Source of the DNA: an uncultured Alphaproteobacteria bacterium
GTDB taxonomy: Bacteria > Pseudomonadota > Alphaproteobacteria > UBA9655
Assembly: GCA_937967795.1 (NCBI GenBank)
Contig: CALBSK010000063.1
Coordinates: 1 to 57,487 of the forward strand
DNA: 57,487 bases
Direction: 5' to 3'
Shown here: positions 35,021-44,391 of the stretch, in pieces
Position numbering within the stretch: the stretch's first letter is position 1
Layout of the letters: each line of letters opens with the position of its first letter
Notes under the pieces: generated by a model
Told to the model about the DNA's origin: nothing
Seen by the model: only the letters and a program-made list of their open reading frames with translations
Database searches by the model: none
Translations under genes and position numbers: made by a program

Positions 35021-35110
35021 GTATTCTGGTTATCATTGAAACCAAGACTTGACAAGAGATTCAGAATCTCTAGGACTAACAAAAAGATAAATTGGAAGAA
35101 AGAAAGACTC

Positions 35111-36898
35111 ATGGTGAATCCTTATCGTACCCATACATGTGGTGATTTGCGCATCGAAAATACTAAACAAGAAGTCCGTCTTTCAGGATGGATACATCGC
35201 AAAAGAGATCATGGGCAGCTGTTGTTTATAGACCTCAGAGATAATTATGGAATCACTCAATGCGTAATTGATTCTGAAAATCCTCATTTTCAAGAAGCCG
35301 AAAACATCAGACTTGAAAGCGTCATTACCCTTACGGGGCGCGTCGTTAAAAGAACGGCTGATACCATAAACGCTCACATGCCAACAGGAGAAATCGAAGT
35401 TTCCATTGAAAAGATCATCGTTCAATCAAGGGCAGAACTTCTTCCTCTTCAAGTGAATAGCGGTGCGGAATTTCCTGAAGAAACTCGACTTAAGTATCGC
35501 TTTTTAGATTTAAGGCGAGAGAAAATGCATGCCAATATTATCTTGCGAAGTCAAATCATTGCCTCTTTGCGCCAAAAGATGATCAATCAAGGGTTTCTCG
35601 AATTCCAAACGCCTATTTTAACAGCGAGTTCGCCCGAGGGAGCTCGCGATTATTTAGTTCCCAGCCGTCTTCATCCAGGTAAATTTTATGCTCTTCCTCA
35701 AGCGCCTCAACAATTTAAGCAACTTCTTATGGTTGCGGGTTTTGATAAATATTTTCAAATTGCTCCCTGCTTTAGAGACGAAGATGCCCGCGCCGATCGT
35801 TCGCCGGGTGAGTTTTATCAATTAGATTTTGAAATGTCTTTTGTCACTCAAGAAGATGTATTTACGGCCATTGAGCCCGTACTTCATGATATCTTTGTTG
35901 AATTTGGCAAAGGAAAAACCGTAACTCCCCTTCCCTTCCCTCGCATTCCCTATACAGAATCTATGCTCAAATATGGAACGGATAAACCGGATTTACGGAA
36001 CCCTCTTCTCATTAGTGATGTGACGGAAGTTTTCCAAGGGTCTGATTTTGGTCTCTTTGCAAAAGCTATTGAGAAGGGAGCCGTGGTGAGAGCGATTCCT
36101 GCTCCAAAGACAGAAGCTCATCCCCGTAGCTTCTTTGATAAAATGAATGAGTGGGCCCGTGAACAAGGAGCTGGTGGCTTGGGCTACATCATTTTAGGAA
36201 CTGACGGTCCTAAGGGCCCCATTTCTAAATTTTTAGATGATAAGCGGATACAAAAGCTTTGCTCTTTGACAGGAATTAAAGAAGGGGATGCTGTTTTCTT
36301 TGCTTGCGATAAGGTAAAAACAGCGGGAAAACTGGCAGGTCTTGCCCGTACTCGCCTTGCTGAAGAGTTAGATATCCTCGAAAAAAATACCTTCCGCTTT
36401 TGTTTTATTGTTGATTTTCCCATGTATGAATTTGACGAAGAAAAAGGAAAAATTGAATTTTCTCATAATCCTTTTTCCATGCCTCAAGGCGGACTCGAAG
36501 CTTTGGAAACTCAAGACCCTTTAAGTATCCTCGGTTATCAGTATGATATTGTGTGTAATGGCTTAGAGCTTTGCAGTGGCGCCATCCGCAATCATCTTCC
36601 TGAAGTTATGATTAAGGCCTTTACCATCGCTGATTACACACAAGAAGAAGTTGAGTCTCAGTTTGCGGGCATGCTAAGTGCTTTTCGCTTTGGCGCTCCC
36701 CCTCATGGAGGGGCAGCCCCCGGCATTGATCGGATCGTCATGCTCTTGGCTGATGAACCCAACTTGCGTGAGATTGTAGCTTTTCCCATGACCCAAAAGG
36801 CCGAAGACTTGCTCGTAGGCGCCCCAGCGGAAGTGCGCCCCGAGCAACTGAAAGATCTTCATATTCGTGTTGTTTTGCCTCAAAATTCTGCGAAGTAG
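35111..36898 (+). CDS. aspS: Aspartyl-tRNA synthetase
   Basis: A 595-aa bacterial-type class II synthetase. The OB-fold anticodon domain ('VRLSGWIHRKRDHGQLLFID') precedes motif 2 ('FRDEDARADRSPGEFYQLD'), the GAD insertion (about 300-425) and motif 3 ('GAPPHGGAAPGIDRIVM'). Whether it is Asp-specific or also charges tRNA-Asn cannot be decided from motifs alone. The start at 35111 ('MVNPYRTHTCGDL') fits the family; the frame extends 25 codons further upstream without family-like residues. Confidence 0.96.
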   Translation: MVNPYRTHTCGDLRIENTKQEVRLSGWIHRKRDHGQLLFIDLRDNYGITQCVIDSENPHFQEAENIRLESVITLTGRVVKRTADTINAHMPTGEIEVSIEKIIVQSRAELLPLQVNSGAEFPEETRLKYRFLDLRREKMHANIILRSQIIASLRQKMINQGFLEFQTPILTASSPEGARDYLVPSRLHPGKFYALPQAPQQFKQLLMVAGFDKYFQIAPCFRDEDARADRSPGEFYQLDFEMSFVTQEDVFTAIEPVLHDIFVEFGKGKTVTPLPFPRIPYTESMLKYGTDKPDLRNPLLISDVTEVFQGSDFGLFAKAIEKGAVVRAIPAPKTEAHPRSFFDKMNEWAREQGAGGLGYIILGTDGPKGPISKFLDDKRIQKLCSLTGIKEGDAVFFACDKVKTAGKLAGLARTRLAEELDILEKNTFRFCFIVDFPMYEFDEEKGKIEFSHNPFSMPQGGLEALETQDPLSILGYQYDIVCNGLELCSGAIRNHLPEVMIKAFTIADYTQEEVESQFAGMLSAFRFGAPPHGGAAPGIDRIVMLLADEPNLREIVAFPMTQKAEDLLVGAPAEVRPEQLKDLHIRVVLPQNSAK

Positions 36899-37003
36899 CC
36901 TTTTCACTTGGTTCTGTTTACTTAACTCACCTTAGTTTGTATACGTTTATGCCAAAGCAAGAGGCGAGGCTCCAGAAGAGAAGCTTAAACCTCCCTCCTT
37001 TCC

Positions 37004-37177
37004 TTAGGGCATATAGAGGCAACTCAGTTTGACAAGATCAAAAGAATCATCCATGTAGAAAGGGGTAAGGGTATTACCATAAGAATAAGCAATTCCCACA
37101 AATATAGCTGTGATCATAAGAAAAGGAACAGTTTGTCTAACGATATTTAACATTTCTAATAATTCTGTCTTTGCCAT
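37004..37177 (-). CDS. 57-aa single-pass membrane peptide
   Basis: A short gene reading MAKTELLEMLNIVRQTVPF onward, with one hydrophobic helix (about 19-33) and an acidic end ('YMDDSFDLVKLSC'). The ATG has AGGAG 7 nt upstream. No family recognised. It lies alone in the gap between aspS and the riboswitch. In the remaining stretch 37178-37706 I see only a weak basic reading frame that I do not call. Confidence 0.6.
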   Translation of the reverse strand: MAKTELLEMLNIVRQTVPFLMITAIFVGIAYSYGNTLTPFYMDDSFDLVKLSCLYMP

Positions 37178-37706
37178 GCTATTCTCCTGTTTTGTGTTGA
37201 TTCAATTTTATGTGTGGACAGAAGTCTGGCGTAAATTAGTTACTAAATTATTAACGTTACTCTAAAAAAATTTTTAATTAGATTGCGCATTAAAGGACTT
37301 CTATCCTAGATGGCGGTATTTACAATTCTCACCCTCAAAATGAGGAGTGGAGCGAGTTTTTAATAGACTTAAATTTATTTACTCTTTTTTAGTCGTCTTT
37401 GATTCCACATCACTTTTGCGACGTCTGCGGTATTGTTTTATGGATGTTCGCGACGTCCCATAGGATTTATCTTTGGAAGGCGCGCGTAACCGGACAGGCA
37501 AAACAATCCTAAATTTTCTATAAAAATCTAAATCAATGATATTATGCATCTTTTATCCTTCTCCCCCCTTATCTCTGTCTCTATTGTTATTATAGGGTAA
37601 GAGAGTTAATATTCCTCTAGGGAAAGGTTGAAAAAGTCTTTATTACTTATTAGGAATAAAAATTATACTTTGGTTATCTTAAAACATTTTTTATCGTCAC
37701 ATTCTC

Positions 37707-37735
37707 TTGCTCTCACCATTTTTTTTTAATATGAT
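37707..37735 (+). promoter_or_regulatory. Sigma-70-like promoter of the cobalamin riboswitch
   Basis: TTGCTC, a 17-bp spacer and TATGAT end about 10 bp before the first stem of the riboswitch at 37746, so transcription would begin just ahead of the aptamer. Confidence 0.6.
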
Positions 37736-37745
37736 CCAATCATAC

Positions 37746-37991
37746 CTAAAGGTGCTCGAAAGAGTTAAAAGGGAACATAATATCGTATTCAATTTAAGAA
37801 CGAAAAATATGGCTGCTCCCGCAACTGTAAAACGTGAGTTTTAAGCTCAAAGCCACTGACCATTATAGGTTGGGAAGGTGCTTAAAATGTTTAATCGTTA
37901 GCCAGGAAACCTGCCTTTAGATGTCATCCACTTCGTTTGGCGGGAAAGACAGACGGAAGCGAAGATAATCTCGTAGATGACGTATTTTTTT
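37746..37991 (+). ncRNA. Cobalamin (B12) riboswitch
   Basis: The conserved cobalamin-aptamer landmarks occur in order: stem P1 CTAAAGG (37746-37752) pairing perfectly with CCTTTAG (37914-37920); 'TTAAAAGGGAA' (37765-37775); 'GGCTGCTCCCGCAACTGTAA' (37811-37830); 'AGCCACTG' (37851-37858); 'TGGGAAGG'; and the B12 box AGCCAGGAAACCTGCC (37900-37915). Loop L5 TCCCGC (37817-37822) is complementary over 6 nt to GCGGGA (37940-37945), the expected kissing loop. The next gene starts at 38017. Cobalamin or a derivative should repress it. Confidence 0.95.
37921..37991 (+). terminator. Riboswitch expression platform: terminator hairpin
   Basis: ATGTCATC (37921-37928) pairs over 8 bp (one G-T) with GATGACGT (37976-37983), followed by seven T from 37985. 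The hairpin contains the kissing-loop segment, so ligand binding should stabilise termination. GATGA can alternatively pair with a second TCATC (37997-38001), a possible antiterminator. Confidence 0.75.
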
Positions 37992-38016
37992 GAAAATCAT
38001 CTATAGGGAGAGTTTT

Positions 38017-39336
38017 ATGTCTTTATTACTTAACACTGCCACCAGTATTTTTAAAGTAAACTTACAAGCAAAGCTCATCAATACATTATTTGCTTTAACT
38101 TTAGCGACTTACTATATCTCATCTCACCATGCCCCGATACTGTATCGGTGGAATTTTAAAAATAAAATTTGTGAAGCTTTGAATGAATTAAGGATAGAAA
38201 GCCCTTCAGAAACGCTTTCTCCGGAAATTCGCGCAGCCCTTTATAGGCACAACCTCCTTTCTTCTTCAACGCTTGAGCCACTCATAACTTTCTCAATAAA
38301 CCCTCGACTCAAAGAACACAATGATTTTATAGGAAGAAAATTAAACGTAGCGGAGCGATTCATCAATAATGCATTATATAACTTTTCCCTCCCCGCGGAG
38401 GCGGGGACGAAAGCGCTGGATGTGATGGCTCATTTAAAAACTATACCCCTTTCAAATGATTTTTCTGGCTTACTTTGGAGGTCCTTCGCCTCTCTTCGTA
38501 ATGAAGAAAAGGGAGGAGAGTCTACTTCCACCGTCATTGGGAGCAAAGCGAAGCAATCCATAAAATCCGAAAAAATCATCCAGAATGGACATGTACCAAG
38601 AGTGAGTCCTTTACCTCCACTCTCCTCAAAAACTCACTCAGCTCTCCCTAAAGAGCTCCCAACACCTCCTTCTTTTGTGACTTCCCAATCAAGCCCGCAG
38701 GAATCCCTTCGTGAACAAGTAACTCCTGATTTAATAGCAACCTCCTTTTCGTCTGCCTCGAAAAATGTTGAAAGTTTGAGTGTAAAACCTCAACAACCCT
38801 TTGAACCCAATCCAAAGAGTGAACCACGTCTGTTCGAATCAACTCAAAAAAATAGTCTTCGTTCTTCCACCGCTTTCAAACTAAAGCCTTGGCACACTTA
38901 TAAAAAAACGTCTAACAATCCTCTGTTTATTTTCTGGTTAATGAAAGTGGCACCAGAAAGCCCCGTACCTGAAGAAGAAATCCCTTTTAGGAAAGCATTT
39001 GTTAAAACGATGCTTTCGCCTGAATTTCAACCCTTTATAAACGGGAGTTGGGAGGGTGAGGACGAAGAAGACGAAGAGGGCCAAGAAGACGCCGATGCAT
39101 CAGACATAAAGAAGAAACGTACAGCTTTTTACAAGAAAAAACGTGCAGATTTCTTTTATGCCTATATGAAAAATGTTAAATGGCCAAAAACGCCTTTTGG
39201 ATTTCTTTTTCCTCCAGAGGTAGAGGTAGAAGACTGGCATCATGTGAAGGAGGACACATTCCTTGCTGGCTATGAATTTCCCCTTAGATTTCGGGGCGTT
39301 CATCCCTATAAGGATGAAGATTTTTGCTCAGAGTGA
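38017..39336 (+). CDS. Unknown membrane-anchored protein under cobalamin riboswitch control
   Basis: A 439-aa protein I do not recognise. One membrane helix (about 20-37, 'LINTLFALTLATYYISSHHA') is followed by a helical region, a long Ser/Pro/Gln/Lys-rich linker (about 160-290), a conserved-looking basic C-terminal part and an acidic run ('WEGEDEEDEEGQEDADASD'). The N-terminus loosely recalls CbtB cobalt-transporter subunits, but the rest does not. AGGGAG 6 nt before ATG 38017 fixes the start. Regulation by the riboswitch implies a role in B12 or cobalt uptake or in a B12-replaceable process. Two genomic repeats appear to be translated within it. Confidence 0.8.
   Translation: MSLLLNTATSIFKVNLQAKLINTLFALTLATYYISSHHAPILYRWNFKNKICEALNELRIESPSETLSPEIRAALYRHNLLSSSTLEPLITFSINPRLKEHNDFIGRKLNVAERFINNALYNFSLPAEAGTKALDVMAHLKTIPLSNDFSGLLWRSFASLRNEEKGGESTSTVIGSKAKQSIKSEKIIQNGHVPRVSPLPPLSSKTHSALPKELPTPPSFVTSQSSPQESLREQVTPDLIATSFSSASKNVESLSVKPQQPFEPNPKSEPRLFESTQKNSLRSSTAFKLKPWHTYKKTSNNPLFIFWLMKVAPESPVPEEEIPFRKAFVKTMLSPEFQPFINGSWEGEDEEDEEGQEDADASDIKKKRTAFYKKKRADFFYAYMKNVKWPKTPFGFLFPPEVEVEDWHHVKEDTFLAGYEFPLRFRGVHPYKDEDFCSE
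38390..38407 (+). repeat. GC-rich palindromic repeat inside a coding region
   Basis: TCCCCGC-GGAG-GCGGGGA, a perfect 7-bp hairpin, is read through in frame as part of 'LPAEAGTK'. It matches the intergenic copy at 11208 in 16 of 18 positions, suggesting insertion of a repeat element into the gene. Confidence 0.65.
38532..38560 (+). repeat. Second dispersed-repeat-like segment inside the same gene
   Basis: The segment starting CGTCATTGGGAGCAAAGCG and ending GCAATCCA resembles the 'GTCATTGCGAGC...GAAGCAATCC' repeat common in intergenic DNA of many host-associated bacteria. It is translated here as 'VIGSKAKQSI'. Only one copy is in the window, so the match is from memory. Confidence 0.5.
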
Positions 39337-39346
39337 GAGAGAAACG

Positions 39347-42300
39347 TCAAGGCACCTCAACGGGACGCTTCCGACTCAAGTAAGTATAAACCACAGGAAT
39401 CACAAAAAGGGTAAAGAGCGTTCCTACACTCATTCCTCCCACGATGACAAGACCGATCTGCTCACGTGTCTCAGCGCCTGCTCCTGTCGAATAAGCTAAA
39501 GGAATCGCTCCAAACACCATAGCAAAAGTTGTCATAAGAATGGGTCTTAACCGCAATCTTGAGGCTTCAACAACCGCTTCGAAAGGAGATTTTCCTTCTT
39601 CTTGCAGTTTATTCGCGAAATCAACAATCAGGATTCCGTGTTTGGTAATCAAACCGATCAACGTCACCAGGCCAATTTGGCTATAAATATTAAGAGTTCC
39701 ACTTGGAAAAATCCATAATGTAAAGATAGCTCCCGCCAAGGAAAGGGGAACACTGAGGATAATGATAAAGGGGTCTATAAAGCTTTCAAATTGAGCAGCC
39801 ATGACTAAGAAGATAAAAGCAATCGCAAGCCCAAAAATAAGATAAATAGTATATGTCTCTTTGAGATAATCACGTGTTTCTCCAGAAACAGTCGTTTGGT
39901 AGCCATCAGGAAGAATGCGATCTGCTACCTCCTTAATATCATTCAGAACCTGACCTAAACCATATCCTTCATTTAAGGTTGCATCCAATGTGACCGATCG
40001 CATGCTATCAAAATGTCGAATTTCAGGTGTGGTTGTAATAGCAAGGATTTTAACAAGGTCGGAAAGAGGAACGAGGGATTCTTTTCCATCTTTTGAACTG
40101 CGAACCGTCATTTCTAACACATTTTGTGGAGACCTTCGGAATTGTTCACCAACCCATACACGTATAGGATATTGCTTGCTTTCTCGTTCAAAGGTCGTTG
40201 ATTTTCGACCTCCAATAAGCGTATCTAAGGTCTGAGCAATAACATCAGGTTCAATTCCAAGGGTTGCAGCCTTATCCACATCTACTTGAACTTTGTAATC
40301 TTGGCCAGGGGCCCCCATATCTGGCACGACATTGCCTATACCTGGATGTTGAAGCATGGCCGCCCAAACTTTTTGCATTTGCTGTTCTAGATCTTCATAA
40401 GATCGTGTCGTCTGAATCACAAAAGAAAGATCAAAAGTGCTTCCACTAGCAATAACCGACCGATTTTGACATTTTGCTCTTACCTGAAGCCCTATAATTT
40501 TATTTAACTCGGGAGTAATGGCTTCTTTAATGTCATTACAACTTCGTGTCCTTTCTTCCCAAGGTAACATCGTATTTTGGGAATAGGTATAATCACCCAC
40601 TTGAACAATCGTCATCCGTTTAACCAGTTCAGGGACGGAAGCAAGAATTTTATCCATTTGAAGGGCATATTTTTCAGTATATTTGAGAGTCGCCCCGTAA
40701 GGAGGATCAGCTGTTGTTAAGAGAACGCCTTGATCTTCTGCGGGTGTAAGCTCTCGCCTTAACTGAAATACGGCAAGGTAGAGCCCTATCACCGCCACGG
40801 CAAGACCAATAAAAACAACCCAAAGTCGCTTTTCTAAAACACGCTTTAAAAAATTTCCATACCCTTGATCGAGCTTATCCAGCCATTCTCCTACTTTATC
40901 GTAAAAGATCTGGTAATACCGCCTAAATCCATAATTATAAGAAACCTCATGACCATGAGAAACGAGGAGGCGAGAACACATCATAGGCGTTAGTGTTAAA
41001 GCGACAAATCCTGAAATAAGAACAGACCCCACAAGAGTAAGAGCAAATTCAGTAAAAAGCTTACCCGTAATCCCACTTGAAAGGGCAATAGGGGCATAAA
41101 CAGCCGCCAAAGTTAAAGTCATAGCAATCACAGCAAAGCTAATTTCTTTTGCTCCCGTAATGGATGCTCTCATGGGATCCATGCCTTCTTCAACATAGCG
41201 ATAGATATTTTCTAAGACAACGATCGCATCATCCACCACAAGTCCAATAGCAAGGACGAGAGCCAGAAGGGTTAAAATATTGATGGTAAATCCAAAAAGA
41301 AACATCAATGCAAACGCCCCAATTAATGACACTGGGATCGTTACAAGGGGAATAAGTGAAGCGCGCCCTGATCTTAAAAAGCCAAAAACAACAAAAATAA
41401 CAAGAAATGTTGCTTCCCAAATAGTTCGATAAACGTGAGCAATCGATTTTTCGATAAACACTGTTTTATCAGAAGAAATTTCAATTTCTGTACCTGCCGG
41501 CAATCGATTCCGAATTTGAGTAAGTTTTTCTTCAATTCCTTTCTTTACCTCAAGAGGATTAGCAACAGATTTTTTAACAATTCCAATGCTCACAGCGTTT
41601 TTATCATTAAATCGTGAAGAAAAACGCTTATCCTCTGAGTTAAGCTCCGCATATCCCACGTCCTTTAACCGAATGATGACTCCTTCTTTTTGAGAAATAA
41701 TCATATTGTTGAACTGATTGGGTGTGGTAAGGGATGCAACTGTGGTTACAGTGAATTCACGTTCTTCTCCACTAATGCGGCCCGCTGGCTTTTTAATATT
41801 TTGTTTTTTTAAAGCACCCGCTATATCTGTGGCAGTAATGCCATAAGCATTCAGTCGAATAGGGTCTAAGACGAGGTGCATTTCTAAATTGCCACCGCCA
41901 AAAATTTCGACGCTCGCCACGCCTTTTATTGTCTCAAGCTCGCTTTCTAAATATCGATGAGCATAATCAGCCAAATCATTAACAGACTTTTTGTCACTAA
42001 AAAGAGAGAGGTAAATGAGGGGCTGCGCATCAGCATCTGCTTTTTTAATGAGAGGATCTTGCGCATCATCAGCAAGTTGATTCCTCGCTTTTTGTAAGCG
42101 ATCCCGGACGTCAGCCGCTGCAAGATCAATATCTCGATCCACTCTAAAATAGAGTTTTATGATGCTATTTTCTGTCTCGCTCCTTGATGTCATATAATCA
42201 AGCCCTTCGATTCCTCCGAGAGCTTCTTCCAAGGGGCGAGTCACCTGTTGTTCGATAATTTGAGGGCTTGCTCCCTCAAGGGATGTTGTCACACTTATAA

Positions 42301-42430
42301 TAGGTTTATCAACTTCAGGGAATTGACGTAAAGAAAGGCGAGTAAAAGAAACACCCCCCACCATTAAAATAATAATCGTCATCACAGTCGATAAAACAGG
42401 CCGACGAATAAGAAGTTCAATGAATTTCAT
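39347..42430 (-). CDS. RND efflux pump, inner membrane transporter (HAE1 type)
   Basis: A 1027-aa AcrB/MexB-like proton-driven drug exporter. Twelve membrane helices with two large periplasmic loops are evident. The N-terminus 'MKFIELLIRRPVLSTVM' is typical, and the essential Asp pair lies in TM4 ('LAIGLVVDDAIVVLENIYR'). Together with the adaptor gene 3 bp upstream and an outer membrane channel encoded elsewhere it would form a tripartite pump. Shorter hydrophobic loops and a missing TolC partner are common for this MdtB/MexF-like group. It converges with the riboswitch gene 10 bp away. Confidence 0.94.
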   Translation of the reverse strand: MKFIELLIRRPVLSTVMTIIILMVGGVSFTRLSLRQFPEVDKPIISVTTSLEGASPQIIEQQVTRPLEEALGGIEGLDYMTSRSETENSIIKLYFRVDRDIDLAAADVRDRLQKARNQLADDAQDPLIKKADADAQPLIYLSLFSDKKSVNDLADYAHRYLESELETIKGVASVEIFGGGNLEMHLVLDPIRLNAYGITATDIAGALKKQNIKKPAGRISGEEREFTVTTVASLTTPNQFNNMIISQKEGVIIRLKDVGYAELNSEDKRFSSRFNDKNAVSIGIVKKSVANPLEVKKGIEEKLTQIRNRLPAGTEIEISSDKTVFIEKSIAHVYRTIWEATFLVIFVVFGFLRSGRASLIPLVTIPVSLIGAFALMFLFGFTINILTLLALVLAIGLVVDDAIVVLENIYRYVEEGMDPMRASITGAKEISFAVIAMTLTLAAVYAPIALSSGITGKLFTEFALTLVGSVLISGFVALTLTPMMCSRLLVSHGHEVSYNYGFRRYYQIFYDKVGEWLDKLDQGYGNFLKRVLEKRLWVVFIGLAVAVIGLYLAVFQLRRELTPAEDQGVLLTTADPPYGATLKYTEKYALQMDKILASVPELVKRMTIVQVGDYTYSQNTMLPWEERTRSCNDIKEAITPELNKIIGLQVRAKCQNRSVIASGSTFDLSFVIQTTRSYEDLEQQMQKVWAAMLQHPGIGNVVPDMGAPGQDYKVQVDVDKAATLGIEPDVIAQTLDTLIGGRKSTTFERESKQYPIRVWVGEQFRRSPQNVLEMTVRSSKDGKESLVPLSDLVKILAITTTPEIRHFDSMRSVTLDATLNEGYGLGQVLNDIKEVADRILPDGYQTTVSGETRDYLKETYTIYLIFGLAIAFIFLVMAAQFESFIDPFIIILSVPLSLAGAIFTLWIFPSGTLNIYSQIGLVTLIGLITKHGILIVDFANKLQEEGKSPFEAVVEASRLRLRPILMTTFAMVFGAIPLAYSTGAGAETREQIGLVIVGGMSVGTLFTLFVIPVVYTYLSRKRPVEVP

Positions 42431-42433
42431 TAC

Positions 42434-43501
42434 CTAATCCTGTTTTTCTGGATTTTGATTAACAACCGTCACTTCATCACCGTCATGAACTTTAAATTGA
42501 CCAGCGGTAATAACAAGATCACCAGCTTTGACGCCATGGGTAATTTCGACTTCGTTTCCATCATGCATTCCTGTACTTACTGTCGATCTAACAGCAATGT
42601 TATCTGTCACAAGCATGACGTATTCCTCGTCTCCTTCTCGTTCAATAGCTGTTTCAGGAACCAAAACAGCATCATTTATCTTTCCTGCAAGAACCAATAC
42701 ACGGGCAAACTCGCCTGGACGATAGGAGAGTTCCTTATTTTCCATTTTAGCCCTAAGCGTCACTGTTCGTGTTGCCTCATCAATTTCAGGACTGATTGCC
42801 GTGATTGTAGCCTCAACAGGTAAAATATCGTAATCTTCAATTGTTATATCGACAATATCTCCGGGATGAACATAGGGTAAATAAGATTCAGGAATACTGA
42901 AATCCACATTAATAGGATCTAAATCAACTATATTTACCAGTTCTACAGATTCCGAAACAAACGCTCCCACGCTTACATTACTCAGTCCCATAACGCCCTC
43001 AAAAGGTGCTTTTATAACAGTGTCCTCCAGACGAATTTTTGCTTCATCAACATTCGCTTCACTCATTTGCACTTCTGCAAAAGCCTTATCTCGTTGCTGA
43101 AGAGTCCCAAAATTTTTCTCTAAAAGCTTTACGGCTCGGTTATATTCTTCTTTATTAAGCGCAAGTCGTGCCTCAGCCTCCTTAAGCTTTGCTTTATACA
43201 AGGCGTCATTTATCTTAAAAAGAGGCTCGCCTGCCTTGACACGTTCCCCTTCTTGAAAATAGATCTTTTCAATTTTTCCATTCACTTCTGGACGCAAGAC
43301 AACCGATTGAATAGCAGAAAGAGTGCCTACTGTACTTACTCGTCTAAGAATCGTCCCACTTTTAGCCTGTACCGCTTCAACAGGGGTAGGCTCCTTTTCT
43401 TGACCTTTAGCTTTTTCTTCTCCTTTTCTAAGCCAAAGAACAGCTCCAAGGCCAATACCACATATAACTCCTGCAATGATTATTTTTTGATATGTTTTCA
43501 T
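42434..43501 (-). CDS. RND efflux periplasmic adaptor (membrane fusion protein)
   Basis: A 355-aa HlyD/AcrA-family adaptor. It has an N-terminal membrane anchor (about 7-24), lipoyl halves ('GKIEKIYFQEGERVKAGEPLF' region and 'VIKAPFEGVMGLSNVSVGAF') around a coiled-coil hairpin (about 108-155), then a beta-barrel and membrane-proximal domain. It links the RND transporter to an outer membrane channel. It is first in the two-gene operon. No lipobox is present, so anchoring is by the helix. Confidence 0.92.
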   Translation of the reverse strand: MKTYQKIIIAGVICGIGLGAVLWLRKGEEKAKGQEKEPTPVEAVQAKSGTILRRVSTVGTLSAIQSVVLRPEVNGKIEKIYFQEGERVKAGEPLFKINDALYKAKLKEAEARLALNKEEYNRAVKLLEKNFGTLQQRDKAFAEVQMSEANVDEAKIRLEDTVIKAPFEGVMGLSNVSVGAFVSESVELVNIVDLDPINVDFSIPESYLPYVHPGDIVDITIEDYDILPVEATITAISPEIDEATRTVTLRAKMENKELSYRPGEFARVLVLAGKINDAVLVPETAIEREGDEEYVMLVTDNIAVRSTVSTGMHDGNEVEITHGVKAGDLVITAGQFKVHDGDEVTVVNQNPEKQD

Positions 43502-43614
43502 TTTATATATCTCTGCTTAAAATAAGCTTAAAATTTTAATAAATATGTTTTATCTTCATACTCTATCAGACAAGACATTAACAAGATGTTAAAATTTACT
43601 AAGGATGACTTAAG

Positions 43615-44262
43615 ATGACTCAACGCCCTTCTCTCCATCTTGCTGAGCTTTTAACTTCTCGTCTTTGCCACGATCTTATAACTCCCATTGGCGCAATTAA
43701 TACAGGTCTTGAACTTTTTCAAGAAACACCCGCTGATCATCTTACCGAATCAGAAGAAATTTTAAACCTAATTCTCCATAGCGCCCAAACAGCTTCTGCT
43801 CGTGTGAGTTTTTTTAGAATTGCATTTGGATGCAACGGAGAAAGAGTTTCTCTTGGAGAAGCTAGACAACTTATAGAAAACTACTTTATTCGTAGCAAGC
43901 TAGAATTTTATTGGGAGAACCCTTTTCAAAAAAATTTCGCCCTTGGAAACTGGGGACGGATTCTCCTAAATGCGAGTTTGTGGATGAGCGAATGCGCTCC
44001 ACGAGGAGGAACATTGCATATTTCTTCTCCCCGAGAAGATAATCTTGTTCTTTCTCTTTCTCTTAAAACTGATTCAATCATCCTTCATCAGGGAACGCTT
44101 GAAGCTCTAGAGGGCCAGGTCTCTCTTCAAGAAATCACTCCCCGGACTGTTCCGTGCTTCCTCATTCATTGGTTTGTTAAAGAAAACAAACGAAAGCTTA
44201 CTCTTCGCAAGTCCCCTCTCTCTTCTGAACTTTTTTTAGAGATAAAGGAAGAGGAACTTTAA
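43615..44262 (+). CDS. chpT: Histidine phosphotransferase ChpT
   Basis: A 215-aa protein with the ChpT signature at the N-terminus: 'AELLTSRLCHDLITPIGAIN' with the phospho-accepting His in 'LCHDL', followed by a degenerate Bergerat-like C-terminal domain. ChpT relays phosphate from the kinase CckA to CtrA and CpdR in alphaproteobacterial cell cycle control. The gene is monocistronic and divergent from the efflux operon. Its presence supports an alphaproteobacterial origin. Confidence 0.9.
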   Translation: MTQRPSLHLAELLTSRLCHDLITPIGAINTGLELFQETPADHLTESEEILNLILHSAQTASARVSFFRIAFGCNGERVSLGEARQLIENYFIRSKLEFYWENPFQKNFALGNWGRILLNASLWMSECAPRGGTLHISSPREDNLVLSLSLKTDSIILHQGTLEALEGQVSLQEITPRTVPCFLIHWFVKENKRKLTLRKSPLSSELFLEIKEEEL

Positions 44263-44391
44263 AAAAAAGCTTGCAAAATTCGAGTCAATCGTTAAGCATG
44301 TAATCAGAAAGAATAAATTCTTTCCAACCTAACTCTCATATGGCCCTAGAAATGGGGAGAGGGTATATTATATCAACAAAGAAGATAGTTC

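Noticed and set aside
37379..37550. Possible small basic protein on the minus strand ('RRRRKSDVESKTTKKE' end)
   Set aside because: The frame with the basic end has no ATG, and the ATG at 37550 opens only 27 codons in another frame; a frameshift would be needed.
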